The position numbers and the translations under genes were made by a program. Positions 10,087-18,801 of a stretch of DNA of 64,000 nt are shown here, piece by piece. The stretch comes from an uncultured Flavobacteriaceae bacterium (lineage in GTDB: Bacteria; Bacteroidota; Bacteroidia; Flavobacteriales; Flavobacteriaceae). The notes beneath the pieces were generated by a model. The model saw nothing but the letters and a program-made list of their open reading frames with translations. It was not told the DNA's origin and made no database searches. The stretch lies in the NCBI GenBank assembly GCA_943789365.1, contig CALSTV010000001.1:1240001-1304000 (forward strand), given 5' to 3'. How positions within the stretch are numbered: the first letter of the stretch is position 1; the number at the start of each line of letters is the position of its first letter.

Positions 10087-10587
10087 TTATTTTAAAGTAA
10101 CGTCTCCTAAAATTTTATCTACCAATGCCAATTGATCATCTTTCGATGCCAATTCACTTTTTACTACTTTTTCAGCAATTTCGATAGACAATCCAGCTAC
10201 TTGTGTTTTCAATTCAGAAATCGCCGCTTTCTTTTCTACTTCAATAGCAGCTTTTGCGTTTTCAATAATTGTTTTTGCTTGTTCCTGAGCATCTTCTTTA
10301 GCGTCAGAAATTAGTTTATCTTTTACCTCACGTGCATCTTTTAACAAGCTATCTCTTTCAGCTCTTGCTTCTTTAAGGATACGTTCGTTATCAGCATTCA
10401 AAGATTGCATTTCTTTTTTAGCTTCTTCTGCAGAATCTAAAGCATTTTGAATCCCTTCTTCTCTTTCGTTAACCGCATCTAAAATTGGTTTCCAAGCGAA
10501 TTTTTTTAATAATAATACTAAACCAATAAATAATAGTGATTGCCAGAAAAACAATCCTAATGAAAACTGTTCTATTAATTTGTCCAT
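10087..10587 (-). CDS. atpF: ATP synthase F0 b subunit
   Basis: Subunit b forms the peripheral stalk. The 166-residue protein has one N-terminal membrane helix (about residues 9-27, FSLGLFFWQSLLFIGLVLLL) followed by a long charged, alanine-rich coiled-coil region to the C-terminus. It lies between atpE and atpH in the usual bacterial order. There is one b gene, so a b2 homodimer is expected. Confidence 0.95.
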   Translation of the reverse strand: MDKLIEQFSLGLFFWQSLLFIGLVLLLKKFAWKPILDAVNEREEGIQNALDSAEEAKKEMQSLNADNERILKEARAERDSLLKDAREVKDKLISDAKEDAQEQAKTIIENAKAAIEVEKKAAISELKTQVAGLSIEIAEKVVKSELASKDDQLALVDKILGDVTLK

Positions 10588-10666
10588 AGTATAGGTGTCT
10601 TATTTAATTAATGTTTGATGAAACAATAGCTACAACCAACCGTTGTAGCTATTTGTTTTGTCCTTG

Positions 10667-10858
10667 TTATGCAGCAAATAATGCAGCAAATCCAATTCCT
10701 TCAATAAGGGCAGCAGCAATAAGCATAGCCGTTTGAATTTTTCCTGAAGCTTCTGGTTGACGTGCGATTGCATCCATTGCTGAACCACCAATTCTACCGA
10801 TACCTAATCCAGCACCGATTACGATCAATCCTGCTCCTACGAAATTTAAACCTGTCAT
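10667..10858 (-). CDS. atpE: ATP synthase F0 c subunit
   Basis: Subunit c forms the membrane rotor ring. The 63-residue protein is a two-helix hairpin with the polar loop ARQPEASGKI and the ion-carrying glutamate at position 53 (ALIEGIGF). The residue after the glutamate is Gly, and no Ser/Thr-Gln sodium-binding set is apparent, so proton coupling is inferred. It is preceded and followed by short gaps (35 and 79 bases). Confidence 0.95.
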   Translation of the reverse strand: MTGLNFVGAGLIVIGAGLGIGRIGGSAMDAIARQPEASGKIQTAMLIAAALIEGIGFAALFAA

Positions 10859-10893
10859 AATATATATTTATTAATTAATTAAACATTCAATTT

Positions 10894-12000
10894 TTAGTGA
10901 TGGTCGTGCTCTTCAACGGCTGAACCGAAATAAAGTGCTGATAACATCGTGAAAATATAAGCTTGTAGCGCGGCTACTAATAATTCTAATAGTGAAAGTG
11001 CAAAGGCCAATCCAAATGACAATGGACTACCAATCCAATTTTTGAAAATAAACATCAAACCAATGATACTCATCAAAACAATATGTCCTGCTGTGATATT
11101 CGCATACAAACGAATCATCAACGAAAACGGTTTGATTATAGTACCTAACAATTCGATAGGTGCCAAGATAATTTTCATTGGCGTTGGTACACCTGGCATC
11201 CAAAAGATGTGTTTCCAGTAATCTTTGTTCCCCGAGAAAGTAGTGATAAAGTAAGTCATTAAAGACAACGCCAATGTCACTGCAATATTATTGGTTACAT
11301 TTACTCCTAAAGGCGTTAAACCTAACAAGTTGATGATCCATACAAAGAAAAACACCGTTAACAAGTAACTCATGTACTTCTTGTATTTCTTCTTTCCAAT
11401 ATTAGGAATAGCAATATCGTCTCTAATATACAAGATGATTGGCTCTAACAAACGTCCAAAACCGGTAGGCAATGCACTTGTCTTATAGCTCTTTGCCATA
11501 CGACTAAAGATAAAGAACATCAACAAGCTCACTAAAAAGATGACTGCAACGTTTTTAGTGATTGAAAAATCCAATGGCTTTTCATTCGTTGCATGGTGGT
11601 GATCATCTAAATGAATCGTACCTGCTGCATCCGTTTTGTATATTTTACTATGGTAAACTTTGTAAAAATTCCCTTTGCTTTCTGCAGGTGTTTCACCGTG
11701 GTGAAAGTTCGATGAAGAAAACACATTCAATCCTGTTTCCGAATCCCACAAAATAACTGGCAATGGCGCACCTACATGCACATCCTTACCGTGTTCATCT
11801 TCATAAGAAAACAAACTAAAGTCGTAAGAATCCAACAAGTGATGACCAATAAACTCTTTAATTTCTTCCTTTAATGACGTTTCTGAAGAAGTTTCAACAG
11901 CCGCCGCGCCATGATCAGCGTCGTGATGCTGCGCAAACGAAACAAACGATACTAAAAGTAATATAAACGTAATCTTTTGGATTAAAAATTCTCTTCGCAT
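10894..12000 (-). CDS. atpB: ATP synthase F0 a subunit
   Basis: Subunit a provides the proton half-channels against the c ring. I start it at ATG 12000 (MRREFLIQKITF) because an ATG at 12036 falls inside the -7 promoter motif at 12034-12041. It has a signal peptide ending in AQ, a His-rich periplasmic N-terminal region (about residues 20-150) typical of Bacteroidota AtpB, then membrane helices; the essential arginine is in LMIRLYANITAGHIVLMS. A second His cluster, EEHDHH, is at the C-terminus. Confidence 0.95.
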   Translation of the reverse strand: MRREFLIQKITFILLLVSFVSFAQHHDADHGAAAVETSSETSLKEEIKEFIGHHLLDSYDFSLFSYEDEHGKDVHVGAPLPVILWDSETGLNVFSSSNFHHGETPAESKGNFYKVYHSKIYKTDAAGTIHLDDHHHATNEKPLDFSITKNVAVIFLVSLLMFFIFSRMAKSYKTSALPTGFGRLLEPIILYIRDDIAIPNIGKKKYKKYMSYLLTVFFFVWIINLLGLTPLGVNVTNNIAVTLALSLMTYFITTFSGNKDYWKHIFWMPGVPTPMKIILAPIELLGTIIKPFSLMIRLYANITAGHIVLMSIIGLMFIFKNWIGSPLSFGLAFALSLLELLVAALQAYIFTMLSALYFGSAVEEHDHH

Positions 12001-12033
12001 ATGATAGTAATAATCGTGTCTTAAAAACCGCTG

Positions 12034-12041
12034 CAAAGATA
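12034..12041 (-). promoter_or_regulatory. Predicted promoter -7 element for atpB
   Basis: TATCTTTG on the minus strand, 34 bases before the atpB ATG in the 105-base gap after the DUF6168-like gene. It suggests the atpB-G genes can be expressed separately from the upstream sprE block. Confidence 0.55.
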
Positions 12042-12105
12042 TATTTTTAAATCCAACTGAAAAATAATTTTTTGGATTATTTTCAAAAGGATTTAAGAAA
12101 GTTTT

Positions 12106-12501
12106 TTAATTTGATTTTTGAGGTGAATTTACCAATTCAATTACAGACAAAGTCTCTGTAAATAAGCAGACTACATATGGCACAAAGAAAGAAAAGAATT
12201 CTAACCGACTCATTTCACCATCTGCCCGAAAATCAGGATAAAAGAAAATAAAAAATACCGCAAACTTCAACATACTCCCAAACATAAACAAAAAGCCGAG
12301 TTGATCGTTGTATTTTTTTCGCAACTTATAGAGTGATAAAAAAATAAATGCTGCTAAAATTACATTTACAGAATAACTTAGCACAATACTATTTTCAAAC
12401 ATGGGATTGCCAAAATGTTTTAGCACCATGAGATGCCCACCAAAAACGAATACTATAAAAACAATTAGCCGTAAAAAAAACAATACAATCAGTCGAATCA
12501 T
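12106..12501 (-). CDS. DUF6168-like membrane protein next to ATP synthase
   Basis: A 131-residue protein with four predicted membrane helices (about 5-25, 40-58, 68-85, 100-118) and short loops. It sits between atpZ and atpB, where other bacteria have AtpI, and flavobacterial genomes carry a DUF6168 family protein here. A role in assembly of the c ring or in Mg2+/proton handling like AtpI is inferred from position only. The gap to atpZ is 3 bases, so the two are probably translated together. Confidence 0.7.
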   Translation of the reverse strand: MIRLIVLFFLRLIVFIVFVFGGHLMVLKHFGNPMFENSIVLSYSVNVILAAFIFLSLYKLRKKYNDQLGFLFMFGSMLKFAVFFIFFYPDFRADGEMSRLEFFSFFVPYVVCLFTETLSVIELVNSPQKSN

Positions 12502-12504
12502 AAG

Positions 12505-12732
12505 CTATTCTTTCTCTTGTATCTTTTTAAGTTGCTGCAACAGACTATAAATGGAGACAATAAATGCTATCAATACAAGCGAGAGTGTAATGGCGTTATG
12601 ATACCCAAAGTAAGCATCCAATTTTTTACCAAAATAAGCAGCCACATAAATGGTTACCCCCATTTGTACTCCAGTCCCAGAAAGACGGATAAATTTATTA
12701 AGCGGTTTTATCGGAGGCTTTTTGATCGTCAT
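12505..12732 (-). CDS. AtpZ/AtpI family F0-associated protein
   Basis: The 75-residue protein has two membrane helices (about 20-36 and 45-65) with the AtpZ-type pattern GTGVQMGVTIYVAAYFGKKLD followed by a short loop. This family is thought to help c-ring assembly or magnesium supply for the ATP synthase. Its start overlaps the end of the bactofilin gene by 35 bases, an unusually long overlap that implies coupled translation. Confidence 0.8.
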   Translation of the reverse strand: MTIKKPPIKPLNKFIRLSGTGVQMGVTIYVAAYFGKKLDAYFGYHNAITLSLVLIAFIVSIYSLLQQLKKIQEKE

Positions 12733-13102
12733 TTGAATTGAGTTCTTTGATCATACCTTTCATACTACAGGTTGCGTTAAAACAAGCTCCTGGTTCAACA
12801 GTCAACTTTCCTATGACCACATCTCCATGAATTACTGCTGTCGATTTCAAAGTAAGCATATCACTCACAGATATGTTACCAGAGACATCTCCTTCAATAT
12901 CTGCATTTTTACACTCAACCAAACCTTTAACTATCCCTTCTTTTCCTATGATTACCCTTCCTTCAGCACGTATACTGCCTTCTACGGTACCGTCAATTCT
13001 AAAATCGCCTTCGGAATGAATATCTCCCACAATTTCGGTTTTCTTACCGATGACATTTCTTTCTAATACTTGATTTTCTTTCATTTTATTTTCTTTAAAC
13101 AT
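12698..13102 (-). CDS. Bactofilin (polymer-forming cytoskeletal protein)
   Basis: Bactofilins assemble into filaments through a right-handed beta-helix. The core is visible as hydrophobic-glycine repeats: GDIHSEGDFRIDGTVEGSIRAEGRVIIGKEG, VEGDVSGNISV, HGDVVIGKLTVEPGACF, with flexible ends. I prefer ATG 13102 (MFKENK) to the TTG at 13111. It lies 13 bases after sprE and overlaps atpZ, so it is embedded in the same transcription unit. In other bacteria these proteins position envelope machinery. Confidence 0.9.
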   Translation of the reverse strand: MFKENKMKENQVLERNVIGKKTEIVGDIHSEGDFRIDGTVEGSIRAEGRVIIGKEGIVKGLVECKNADIEGDVSGNISVSDMLTLKSTAVIHGDVVIGKLTVEPGACFNATCSMKGMIKELNSNDDQKASDKTA

Positions 13103-13115
13103 ATTCAGCAAATCT

Positions 13116-15362
13116 TTACTTCAACATTTTCAACAATTCTTTGGCTTTTTTACCTTCTACTGTGTTTGCATAATTCAACACAATATAGTCCAAAGCTTTC
13201 TCAAAAGCCTCTTTTCCTTTTATTTTGGCGATACAATAGGCCTTTAACAATTCAAACTTTGGAACTAGTGGATCTCCTTCAAAGATACGTAACGCATCTG
13301 ATATATCATAAACTGCCTGAATATAGTCGCCAGCATCGTAGAGCAAATAGACTTCCTTATACCTACTTTCTGAACTCACACCTGTTGCGCGCTCTTTTAA
13401 AATTTCTTCTGGATTTAAAATCATTTTTGCAAATACAGAATTAGGATAACTATTGACTACCACATTACTATAGTATCCGGCTTTTGGATCATTTTCCAAT
13501 TCTGAATAAATTTTATACAAGTGATAATTCGTTCCTAAAACTAATTTATCTTCAGGGAAAATCACCAACAATCGTTCTAGTTTTTCCGCTGCCAATTCAT
13601 ATTCTTTAAATTGTTCTTTATAAATAAGTCCTAGTTGATAATAGGTACTACTTCTCAATGCAGAAATACTATCCAATTCTTCTAAAGTACTTGGTAATTG
13701 ATCTAAGTAGTAGGAGGCTTTATATTCTGGTCGTTCGGTTGTTTCTTCTACGCTAGCAACGCTGCCTTGTTCTTCATCTTCTTCCAAATCTCTCTTCAAC
13801 ACCGACTTATCAGACCACCTCCAATTGTCTTCTAGTTTTCGCTTTCCCCATTGCTGTCTAAACTCCTGACTTCCATAGCCTTTTGTTTGGCTGTTATAAA
13901 AGTACCATTTTCCACTTCCGGCGTTCGTCTGCACATTCACACTTGCCAATCCTGTATCTTCATACTTTTCCAAATCTTTTAAAAACGCTTCTTTTTCTTT
14001 GGCTTCTTTTTCTTTTTCTTTCAGGGTGTCAATATAAGCATTGAAATACAGTATTTGTTCATCTTTATCCATAGACATCACCTCCCAAATACTATCGTTT
14101 CTTATGATAATCTCTTCAAACACCAAAACGGTTTCCAAACTCTGTCTTTTCTTGTGTAATCTTCGTATCCGTTTTGTATTCAATTTACCAGACAACTGAA
14201 GCACACTATCATAGTATGCACCTGCCTTCGCATAATTGGAATTATCAAAATAAATATTCCCTATCCCCTCGTAAGACATTCCTTTCTGAAAATCCTTAGC
14301 TTGTTTTGTATGTACGGACATCTGATAGGCTGCAATAGCGTTTTCTTCATTTCCTTGTTGCTTTTCTACTTCCGCCAATTGGTAATACAATGCATCTAAA
14401 TAGGGTCTATTCTCTCGTATACTTATCAATTTATTTAATCTCTTAATGACCGTTGTAGCATCACTACCTTCTGGGTGGTTTTTAACCTTTTCAATTTCAG
14501 CATAGACCTTTAATTTATAAGGCGCTTTTCTGTAATCAATCAATTCTTGAAAAGTCTCCTGAGACCTATTCATGTAATTTTCTTGACGATACAATTGTCC
14601 TAAAATAAAAAGATTTCTCGATTTTTGATACGGGTCTTTACTCACCGAAATGGCTTTTTGCAAACTGTTAATCAAAGGCACAATACTGTCCAACTGACTA
14701 TAGGCTAATGCCAATGTAGTATAGGAATCTTCACGCAATTCATCAGACAATTTTTCTTTTTCGAGCAATTCATTTAACATAACTATCGCAACATCTTCAT
14801 TCTGTAAGCGAATATCTGTTTTTGCCTTCCATAGCATGGTTTCATCAATTAGATTTGCTTCCGGATAATGTTTAATTACATAGTTAAAGGCTTCCATTGC
14901 AGGGACAAACCTACTGGTATAATACCTAGATTTTCCAAGGAGCAAATACGCATCATCAATTTTCCGATTGCGTTCTACGCCTCCAATATTCATACTGTGC
15001 TTTTGAACTGCTTTTACCGCTTTGGCCTCGGCAATATCAAAAGGAGTCACTGGCTTTTTTTTCTCTTTTCCTTTCTTAGTTTTATCCGTCCCTTTTTGAA
15101 TCGATGAATAATCTGGCACTTCTAAAACATCATCGTAAATTGTTAATGGCTCTATTGGCAATACTTTCCAATAATTATCCTCGTACTTTTCATTAATTTC
15201 AGTAAGCCCTTTTTGAAAGGCCAACTCACCATTGTACATCACATTGTACTCTGTAACCATTGCATGATACTCTCTATTCAAGAAAGTATCTTTTTTAGTA
15301 CTACAGCTCGCAACAATGAAAAGCACGAAACAAGTAAGTTTATAAAAATGAAATTTGGCCAA
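13116..15362 (-). CDS. sprE: T9SS/gliding lipoprotein of the PorW/SprE family
   Basis: SprE/PorW is a periplasmic lipoprotein with tetratricopeptide repeats needed for type IX secretion and gliding in Bacteroidota. The 748-residue protein has a lipoprotein signal (LFIVASCST, lipidated Cys about residue 20) and the typical start NREYHAMVTEYNVMYNGELAFQKGL, followed by many TPR units (AMEAFNYVIKHYP, LLGKSRYY, AIAAYQMS, GDYIQAVYDISDAL). A lysine/glutamate-rich linker lies around 440-460. The start codon is TTG at 15362. It is the first gene of the block leading into bactofilin and ATP synthase. Confidence 0.88.
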   Translation of the reverse strand: MAKFHFYKLTCFVLFIVASCSTKKDTFLNREYHAMVTEYNVMYNGELAFQKGLTEINEKYEDNYWKVLPIEPLTIYDDVLEVPDYSSIQKGTDKTKKGKEKKKPVTPFDIAEAKAVKAVQKHSMNIGGVERNRKIDDAYLLLGKSRYYTSRFVPAMEAFNYVIKHYPEANLIDETMLWKAKTDIRLQNEDVAIVMLNELLEKEKLSDELREDSYTTLALAYSQLDSIVPLINSLQKAISVSKDPYQKSRNLFILGQLYRQENYMNRSQETFQELIDYRKAPYKLKVYAEIEKVKNHPEGSDATTVIKRLNKLISIRENRPYLDALYYQLAEVEKQQGNEENAIAAYQMSVHTKQAKDFQKGMSYEGIGNIYFDNSNYAKAGAYYDSVLQLSGKLNTKRIRRLHKKRQSLETVLVFEEIIIRNDSIWEVMSMDKDEQILYFNAYIDTLKEKEKEAKEKEAFLKDLEKYEDTGLASVNVQTNAGSGKWYFYNSQTKGYGSQEFRQQWGKRKLEDNWRWSDKSVLKRDLEEDEEQGSVASVEETTERPEYKASYYLDQLPSTLEELDSISALRSSTYYQLGLIYKEQFKEYELAAEKLERLLVIFPEDKLVLGTNYHLYKIYSELENDPKAGYYSNVVVNSYPNSVFAKMILNPEEILKERATGVSSESRYKEVYLLYDAGDYIQAVYDISDALRIFEGDPLVPKFELLKAYCIAKIKGKEAFEKALDYIVLNYANTVEGKKAKELLKMLK

Positions 15363-15381
15363 TTCTATTAGGTATTAACAG

Positions 15382-15397
15382 CACCTATTTTTAGGTG
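15382..15397. repeat. Short hairpin in the sprE leader
   Basis: cacctattttt-aggtg forms a 6-bp stem with a 4-base T loop about 20 bases before the sprE start. It lies between the predicted promoter and the start codon, so it would sit in the 5' untranslated RNA. Confidence 0.3.
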
Positions 15398-15427
15398 GTT
15401 CTATTTTTAAGATACGCATATCAAACG

Positions 15428-15435
15428 CAAAATTA
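15428..15435 (-). promoter_or_regulatory. Predicted promoter -7 element for sprE
   Basis: TAATTTTG on the minus strand, 66 bases before the TTG start of sprE. No clear -33 partner was seen. Confidence 0.4.
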
Positions 15436-15521
15436 CAAATTATATTATGAATGCTATGAGAAAACAGTGCATCAAAAGCTAAATTTATTCATGTCGACCT
15501 TAACTTATATGAAGTAAAATT

Positions 15522-16481
15522 TTAAGGTTGAATAAACCGATTTAAAATAGCTTCAACCGACTCTACCTTATGCGTATGTTCAATACTAGGACCTGCCACC
15601 CATACGGTTTTATATGTGGCTTTTTTTGCTGCTAAAATCACATCAGAAGACCCTTTGCGATATCTTAAATATTTGACCCATTTCTTCAGCAGTACATTTC
15701 TATTCAGTATACGTTCCAATGCGGATTCTTTGGTGCTAATTTTTTGCATATACGGTGTATTTATAACCGTACAAGGTGTTCCAGAAATTTTTTGTGTTAC
15801 GACTATATCATGAGCACCATAGGTTACACAAGCCTTTTTATAGGCATCAGAAACGGAAGCCTCGTGTGAGGCTATAAAAGGACTTCCTATTGAAACGCCT
15901 ACAGCTCCAAAAGAAAGCATTTGCATCATTTCTTCTTTATTCCCAACACCTCCAGCAGATATCACTGGGATATCGCAGTAATGAGACAACTGAACAATCA
16001 AATCTTCAGGCTGCATTTCTCCACGGTGTCCTCCAGCTTTACTATTTACAGCAATCAAAGCATCACACCCTAAAGAGGCGACCTTTTTACCATGTTCTAA
16101 GTTAACGACATCACAAAACACTTTAATACCTTTCTGATGCGCTTTTTTTATAACTTCAGAAGGGTTTCCTAAGGATGTTATTATAAAGTCGACCCCTAGT
16201 TCACAACAAATTTTAAGTTGCTCTTTGTATTTTAAATTGGATTTATTGACAATAATATTGATCCCAAACGCACCTTTTTCTGTTTTTGCCCCTTGCATTT
16301 CTAGGATAGCGCTCCGTAATTCTTGGACCGTCCTATAATTCAATGCAGGAATACAAGCAGCAACATTATTATTCATCGCAGCCTTCACCATCGCAACATT
16401 TGATACTAGGAACATAGGCGCTACAATTATTGGATGCTCTATTCCAAGTAGTTCTTGTAAGTTTTTGGGTTTTATAGACAT
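15522..16481 (-). CDS. Nitronate monooxygenase / FabK-like flavoprotein
   Basis: A TIM-barrel FMN enzyme of the nitronate monooxygenase (2-nitropropane dioxygenase) family. Visible family marks are GIEHPIIVAPMFLVSN at the N-terminus, FGINIIVN, the DFIITSLGNPSE strand, GCDALIAVNSKAGGHRG (phosphate-binding and catalytic-His region) and PVISAGGVGNKEEMMQMLSFGAVGVSIGSPF. I start at ATG 16481 (MSIKPKNLQ), because the alternative start adds a hydrophobic extension unlike the family. It oxidises nitronates or may act as an FMN enoyl reductase; the sequence does not decide. It stands alone. Confidence 0.82.
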   Translation of the reverse strand: MSIKPKNLQELLGIEHPIIVAPMFLVSNVAMVKAAMNNNVAACIPALNYRTVQELRSAILEMQGAKTEKGAFGINIIVNKSNLKYKEQLKICCELGVDFIITSLGNPSEVIKKAHQKGIKVFCDVVNLEHGKKVASLGCDALIAVNSKAGGHRGEMQPEDLIVQLSHYCDIPVISAGGVGNKEEMMQMLSFGAVGVSIGSPFIASHEASVSDAYKKACVTYGAHDIVVTQKISGTPCTVINTPYMQKISTKESALERILNRNVLLKKWVKYLRYRKGSSDVILAAKKATYKTVWVAGPSIEHTHKVESVEAILNRFIQP

Positions 16482-16601
16482 GCAATTTGTTATAATGAGA
16501 ATAAATATACGCATTTTTTACACACTGCTCTATGTACAGCTATAAAAATATAAAAATGAATAATTTCTCAACAAATTCACCCAGCCTTTTAAGAAGTTTC
16601 T

Positions 16602-16609
16602 TACTTTTG
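16602..16609 (+). promoter_or_regulatory. Predicted promoter -7 element for the PaaE-like gene
   Basis: TACTTTTG, 25 bases before the ATG at 16635; position fits a short leader. Confidence 0.5.
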
Positions 16610-16634
16610 CATTCAGATTCAATACCGAACAATT

Positions 16635-17684
16635 ATGCCTCAATTTCACGCGTTAGCTATCAAAGAAATCATAAAAGAAACAAGTGCTTCTGTTTCTATT
16701 TTATTTGAAATCCCAGAAGACTTAGCTCAAACTTTTTCCTTTACAGCGGGGCAATATGTAACCTTACGAACACGTATAAACGAGGAAGAAGTAAGAAGGG
16801 CGTATTCTATTTGTTCTTCCGAAGACAGCGGAGAACTTCGAGTAGCGGTAAAAGTTATTAAAAATGGTTTGTTTTCAAACCATGCTTTCAACAACCTAAT
16901 ATCTGGTGATTTCCTGGAGGTAGCTCCACCAGAAGGAAACTTCAAACTACATACGGATAGTAGTCAATTAAAAAATTACCTCGGTTTTGCGGCAGGAAGT
17001 GGAATTACACCAATTCTATCCATGATTAAAACGGTATTAAACACGGAACCAAAGTCAACCTTTACCTTGGTGTACGGAAACAAAACGGCAGAAGACACTA
17101 TTTTTAAAAACGAATTGGATGCTTTTGCAAAAAAACACATTGCTAGATTCAATTTAAAATATGTATACAGTCAAGAAGAAACAGATGCGAGTATTTTTGG
17201 ACGTATAGATAAGTCCGTGGTTAATTATATTGTTAAAAACAAGTTCAAACACCTGAGTTTTGATGATGTCTTTATCTGTGGACCTGAAGAAATGATCCAT
17301 ACCGTGTCCGACACATTAACTGAGGATGGATTCTTAAAAGAAAGTATCAATTACGAATTGTTCGTCTCTTCCGCAGACTCCAAAGAGGTAAGCATTGCTG
17401 AAGGTATTTCAGAAATTACCGTACTAGTAGATGATGAAGAGACCACATTTTCTATGGATCAAAAGGATACGATTTTGGCAGCCTCTTTACGTCACAACCT
17501 AGACGCTCCATATTCATGCCAAGGAGGTGTTTGTAGTAGCTGTATGGCCAAAGTCACTGAAGGGAAAGCGGTTATGAGTTCGAACAGTATTTTAACGGAT
17601 GACGAGATTGCGGAAGGTCTCATACTAACCTGTCAAGCACACCCAGTTACAGAAAAAATAGCCATTGATTTTGACGATGTTTGA
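16635..17684 (+). CDS. PaaE-like flavin/2Fe-2S oxidoreductase
   Basis: A 349-residue three-domain electron-transfer protein: FAD domain with RAYSIC at 55-60 and an FTAGQY strand, NAD(P) domain with GSGITPILSMI (about 121-131) and CGPEEMI, and a C-terminal plant-type [2Fe-2S] ferredoxin domain with CQGGVCSSCMAKV and a distal LTCQAHP Cys. This arrangement is that of PaaE, the reductase of the phenylacetyl-CoA epoxidase, and of related oxygenase reductases. No paaABCD genes are nearby, so the partner oxygenase is unknown and could be another one encoded elsewhere. Confidence 0.85.
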   Translation: MPQFHALAIKEIIKETSASVSILFEIPEDLAQTFSFTAGQYVTLRTRINEEEVRRAYSICSSEDSGELRVAVKVIKNGLFSNHAFNNLISGDFLEVAPPEGNFKLHTDSSQLKNYLGFAAGSGITPILSMIKTVLNTEPKSTFTLVYGNKTAEDTIFKNELDAFAKKHIARFNLKYVYSQEETDASIFGRIDKSVVNYIVKNKFKHLSFDDVFICGPEEMIHTVSDTLTEDGFLKESINYELFVSSADSKEVSIAEGISEITVLVDDEETTFSMDQKDTILAASLRHNLDAPYSCQGGVCSSCMAKVTEGKAVMSSNSILTDDEIAEGLILTCQAHPVTEKIAIDFDDV

Positions 17685-17734
17685 TAAGCTTTAAGACTCA
17701 AAGCCTTCCTATTTAAAATCGTACTTGTTACCAC

Positions 17735-18712
17735 TTAAGATTCACTCGCCGTAAAATCGATCAGTACATTTCCTGTTTTTTGTGCACTTTGAACATATTC
17801 ATAGGCACTTTTAATTTCTTCTGGTGCATAATTCCTATCGATAACTGGCACATATTTCTTCGCTTCTAATAAATTATTAAGGTATTCAATACTTTCTTTA
17901 CAGTTTTTAGGAATCGGAAAAATCACTCTTTTTCCTCCCTTTATATAGGTTAGGATTGGTAAGTATAGATTCTCAGCATTCGGTCCCAATTCAGAAGAAA
18001 TATAAATCCCTTTCGGAAGTAACAGTCGCTTACATTTCTTAAAAGAACTTTTCCCTACTGCATCAAACACACAATTATATTGAAGTTCATCTAGCTCGGT
18101 AAAATCCTCCTTTTCATAATTGTATACTTTATCTGCACCTAATTTTTTTAGCAATGTCATGTTTTTGGTGTTTCCAACAGCCGTGACAAAAACCCCTCTG
18201 CTTTTTAAAATTTGCAGGGCCGCAGAGCCAATTGCTCCCGTAGCACCATTTACCAACACTTTATCTCCTTTTGAAAGCGCTACCTTGTTTATAAAATTAT
18301 AGGCATAATGTCCGCCTTCTGCACATGCGACGGCTTGATCATAAGAAACCCCTTCTGGAATCAGATCGACTGCTTTTGTTTCTTTTATCACCATAAACTC
18401 AGCATGAGAGGCCAAACCTTCATCGTTAAGTCCCCACACCCTATCACCAACGGAAAACCGCTTAACTTTTTCACCAACCCCTACAACTTCTCCCGAAAAA
18501 TCTGTTCCTGGAATGGGCGATGATGGTTTTGGCAAACCTGTAAAAAAACGAATTAGAAAAGGCTTTCCTGTTAAGATTCCGCAATCAGTCCTGTTGACAG
18601 TGGTATACCTCACACGCACGAGCAATTCGTTTGCTTTGGGTACCGGTTTTGGAACAGATTGAAGGGTTAAAACATTCGGACCTCCATACGTTTTTCGAGT
18701 AATAGCTTTCAT
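17735..18712 (-). CDS. Quinone-oxidoreductase-like MDR family dehydrogenase
   Basis: A medium-chain dehydrogenase/reductase. I start at ATG 18712 (MKAITRKTYGG) since that is the family start. It has the GroES-like N-terminal domain (PGTDFSGEVVGVGEKVKRFSVGDRVWG) and a Rossmann fold with VNGATGAIGSAALQILKSRG. The catalytic-zinc Cys of alcohol dehydrogenases is not evident (RVRYTTVNRTDCGI) and there is no structural zinc lobe, which fits an NAD(P)H-dependent quinone or enone reductase. Convergent with the PaaE-like gene. Substrate unknown. Confidence 0.8.
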   Translation of the reverse strand: MKAITRKTYGGPNVLTLQSVPKPVPKANELLVRVRYTTVNRTDCGILTGKPFLIRFFTGLPKPSSPIPGTDFSGEVVGVGEKVKRFSVGDRVWGLNDEGLASHAEFMVIKETKAVDLIPEGVSYDQAVACAEGGHYAYNFINKVALSKGDKVLVNGATGAIGSAALQILKSRGVFVTAVGNTKNMTLLKKLGADKVYNYEKEDFTELDELQYNCVFDAVGKSSFKKCKRLLLPKGIYISSELGPNAENLYLPILTYIKGGKRVIFPIPKNCKESIEYLNNLLEAKKYVPVIDRNYAPEEIKSAYEYVQSAQKTGNVLIDFTASES

Positions 18713-18801
18713 CATCACAATACAATTTATTTCACTCGAATCTATTTTCGAGTCATACATTTGGGTGAGATTCCAAAGATACTATAAATCTTAAAGTTGC
18801 A

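Noticed and set aside
16482-16514. Earlier start of the nitronate monooxygenase-like gene
   Set aside because: It adds a hydrophobic extension not expected for this cytosolic flavoprotein.
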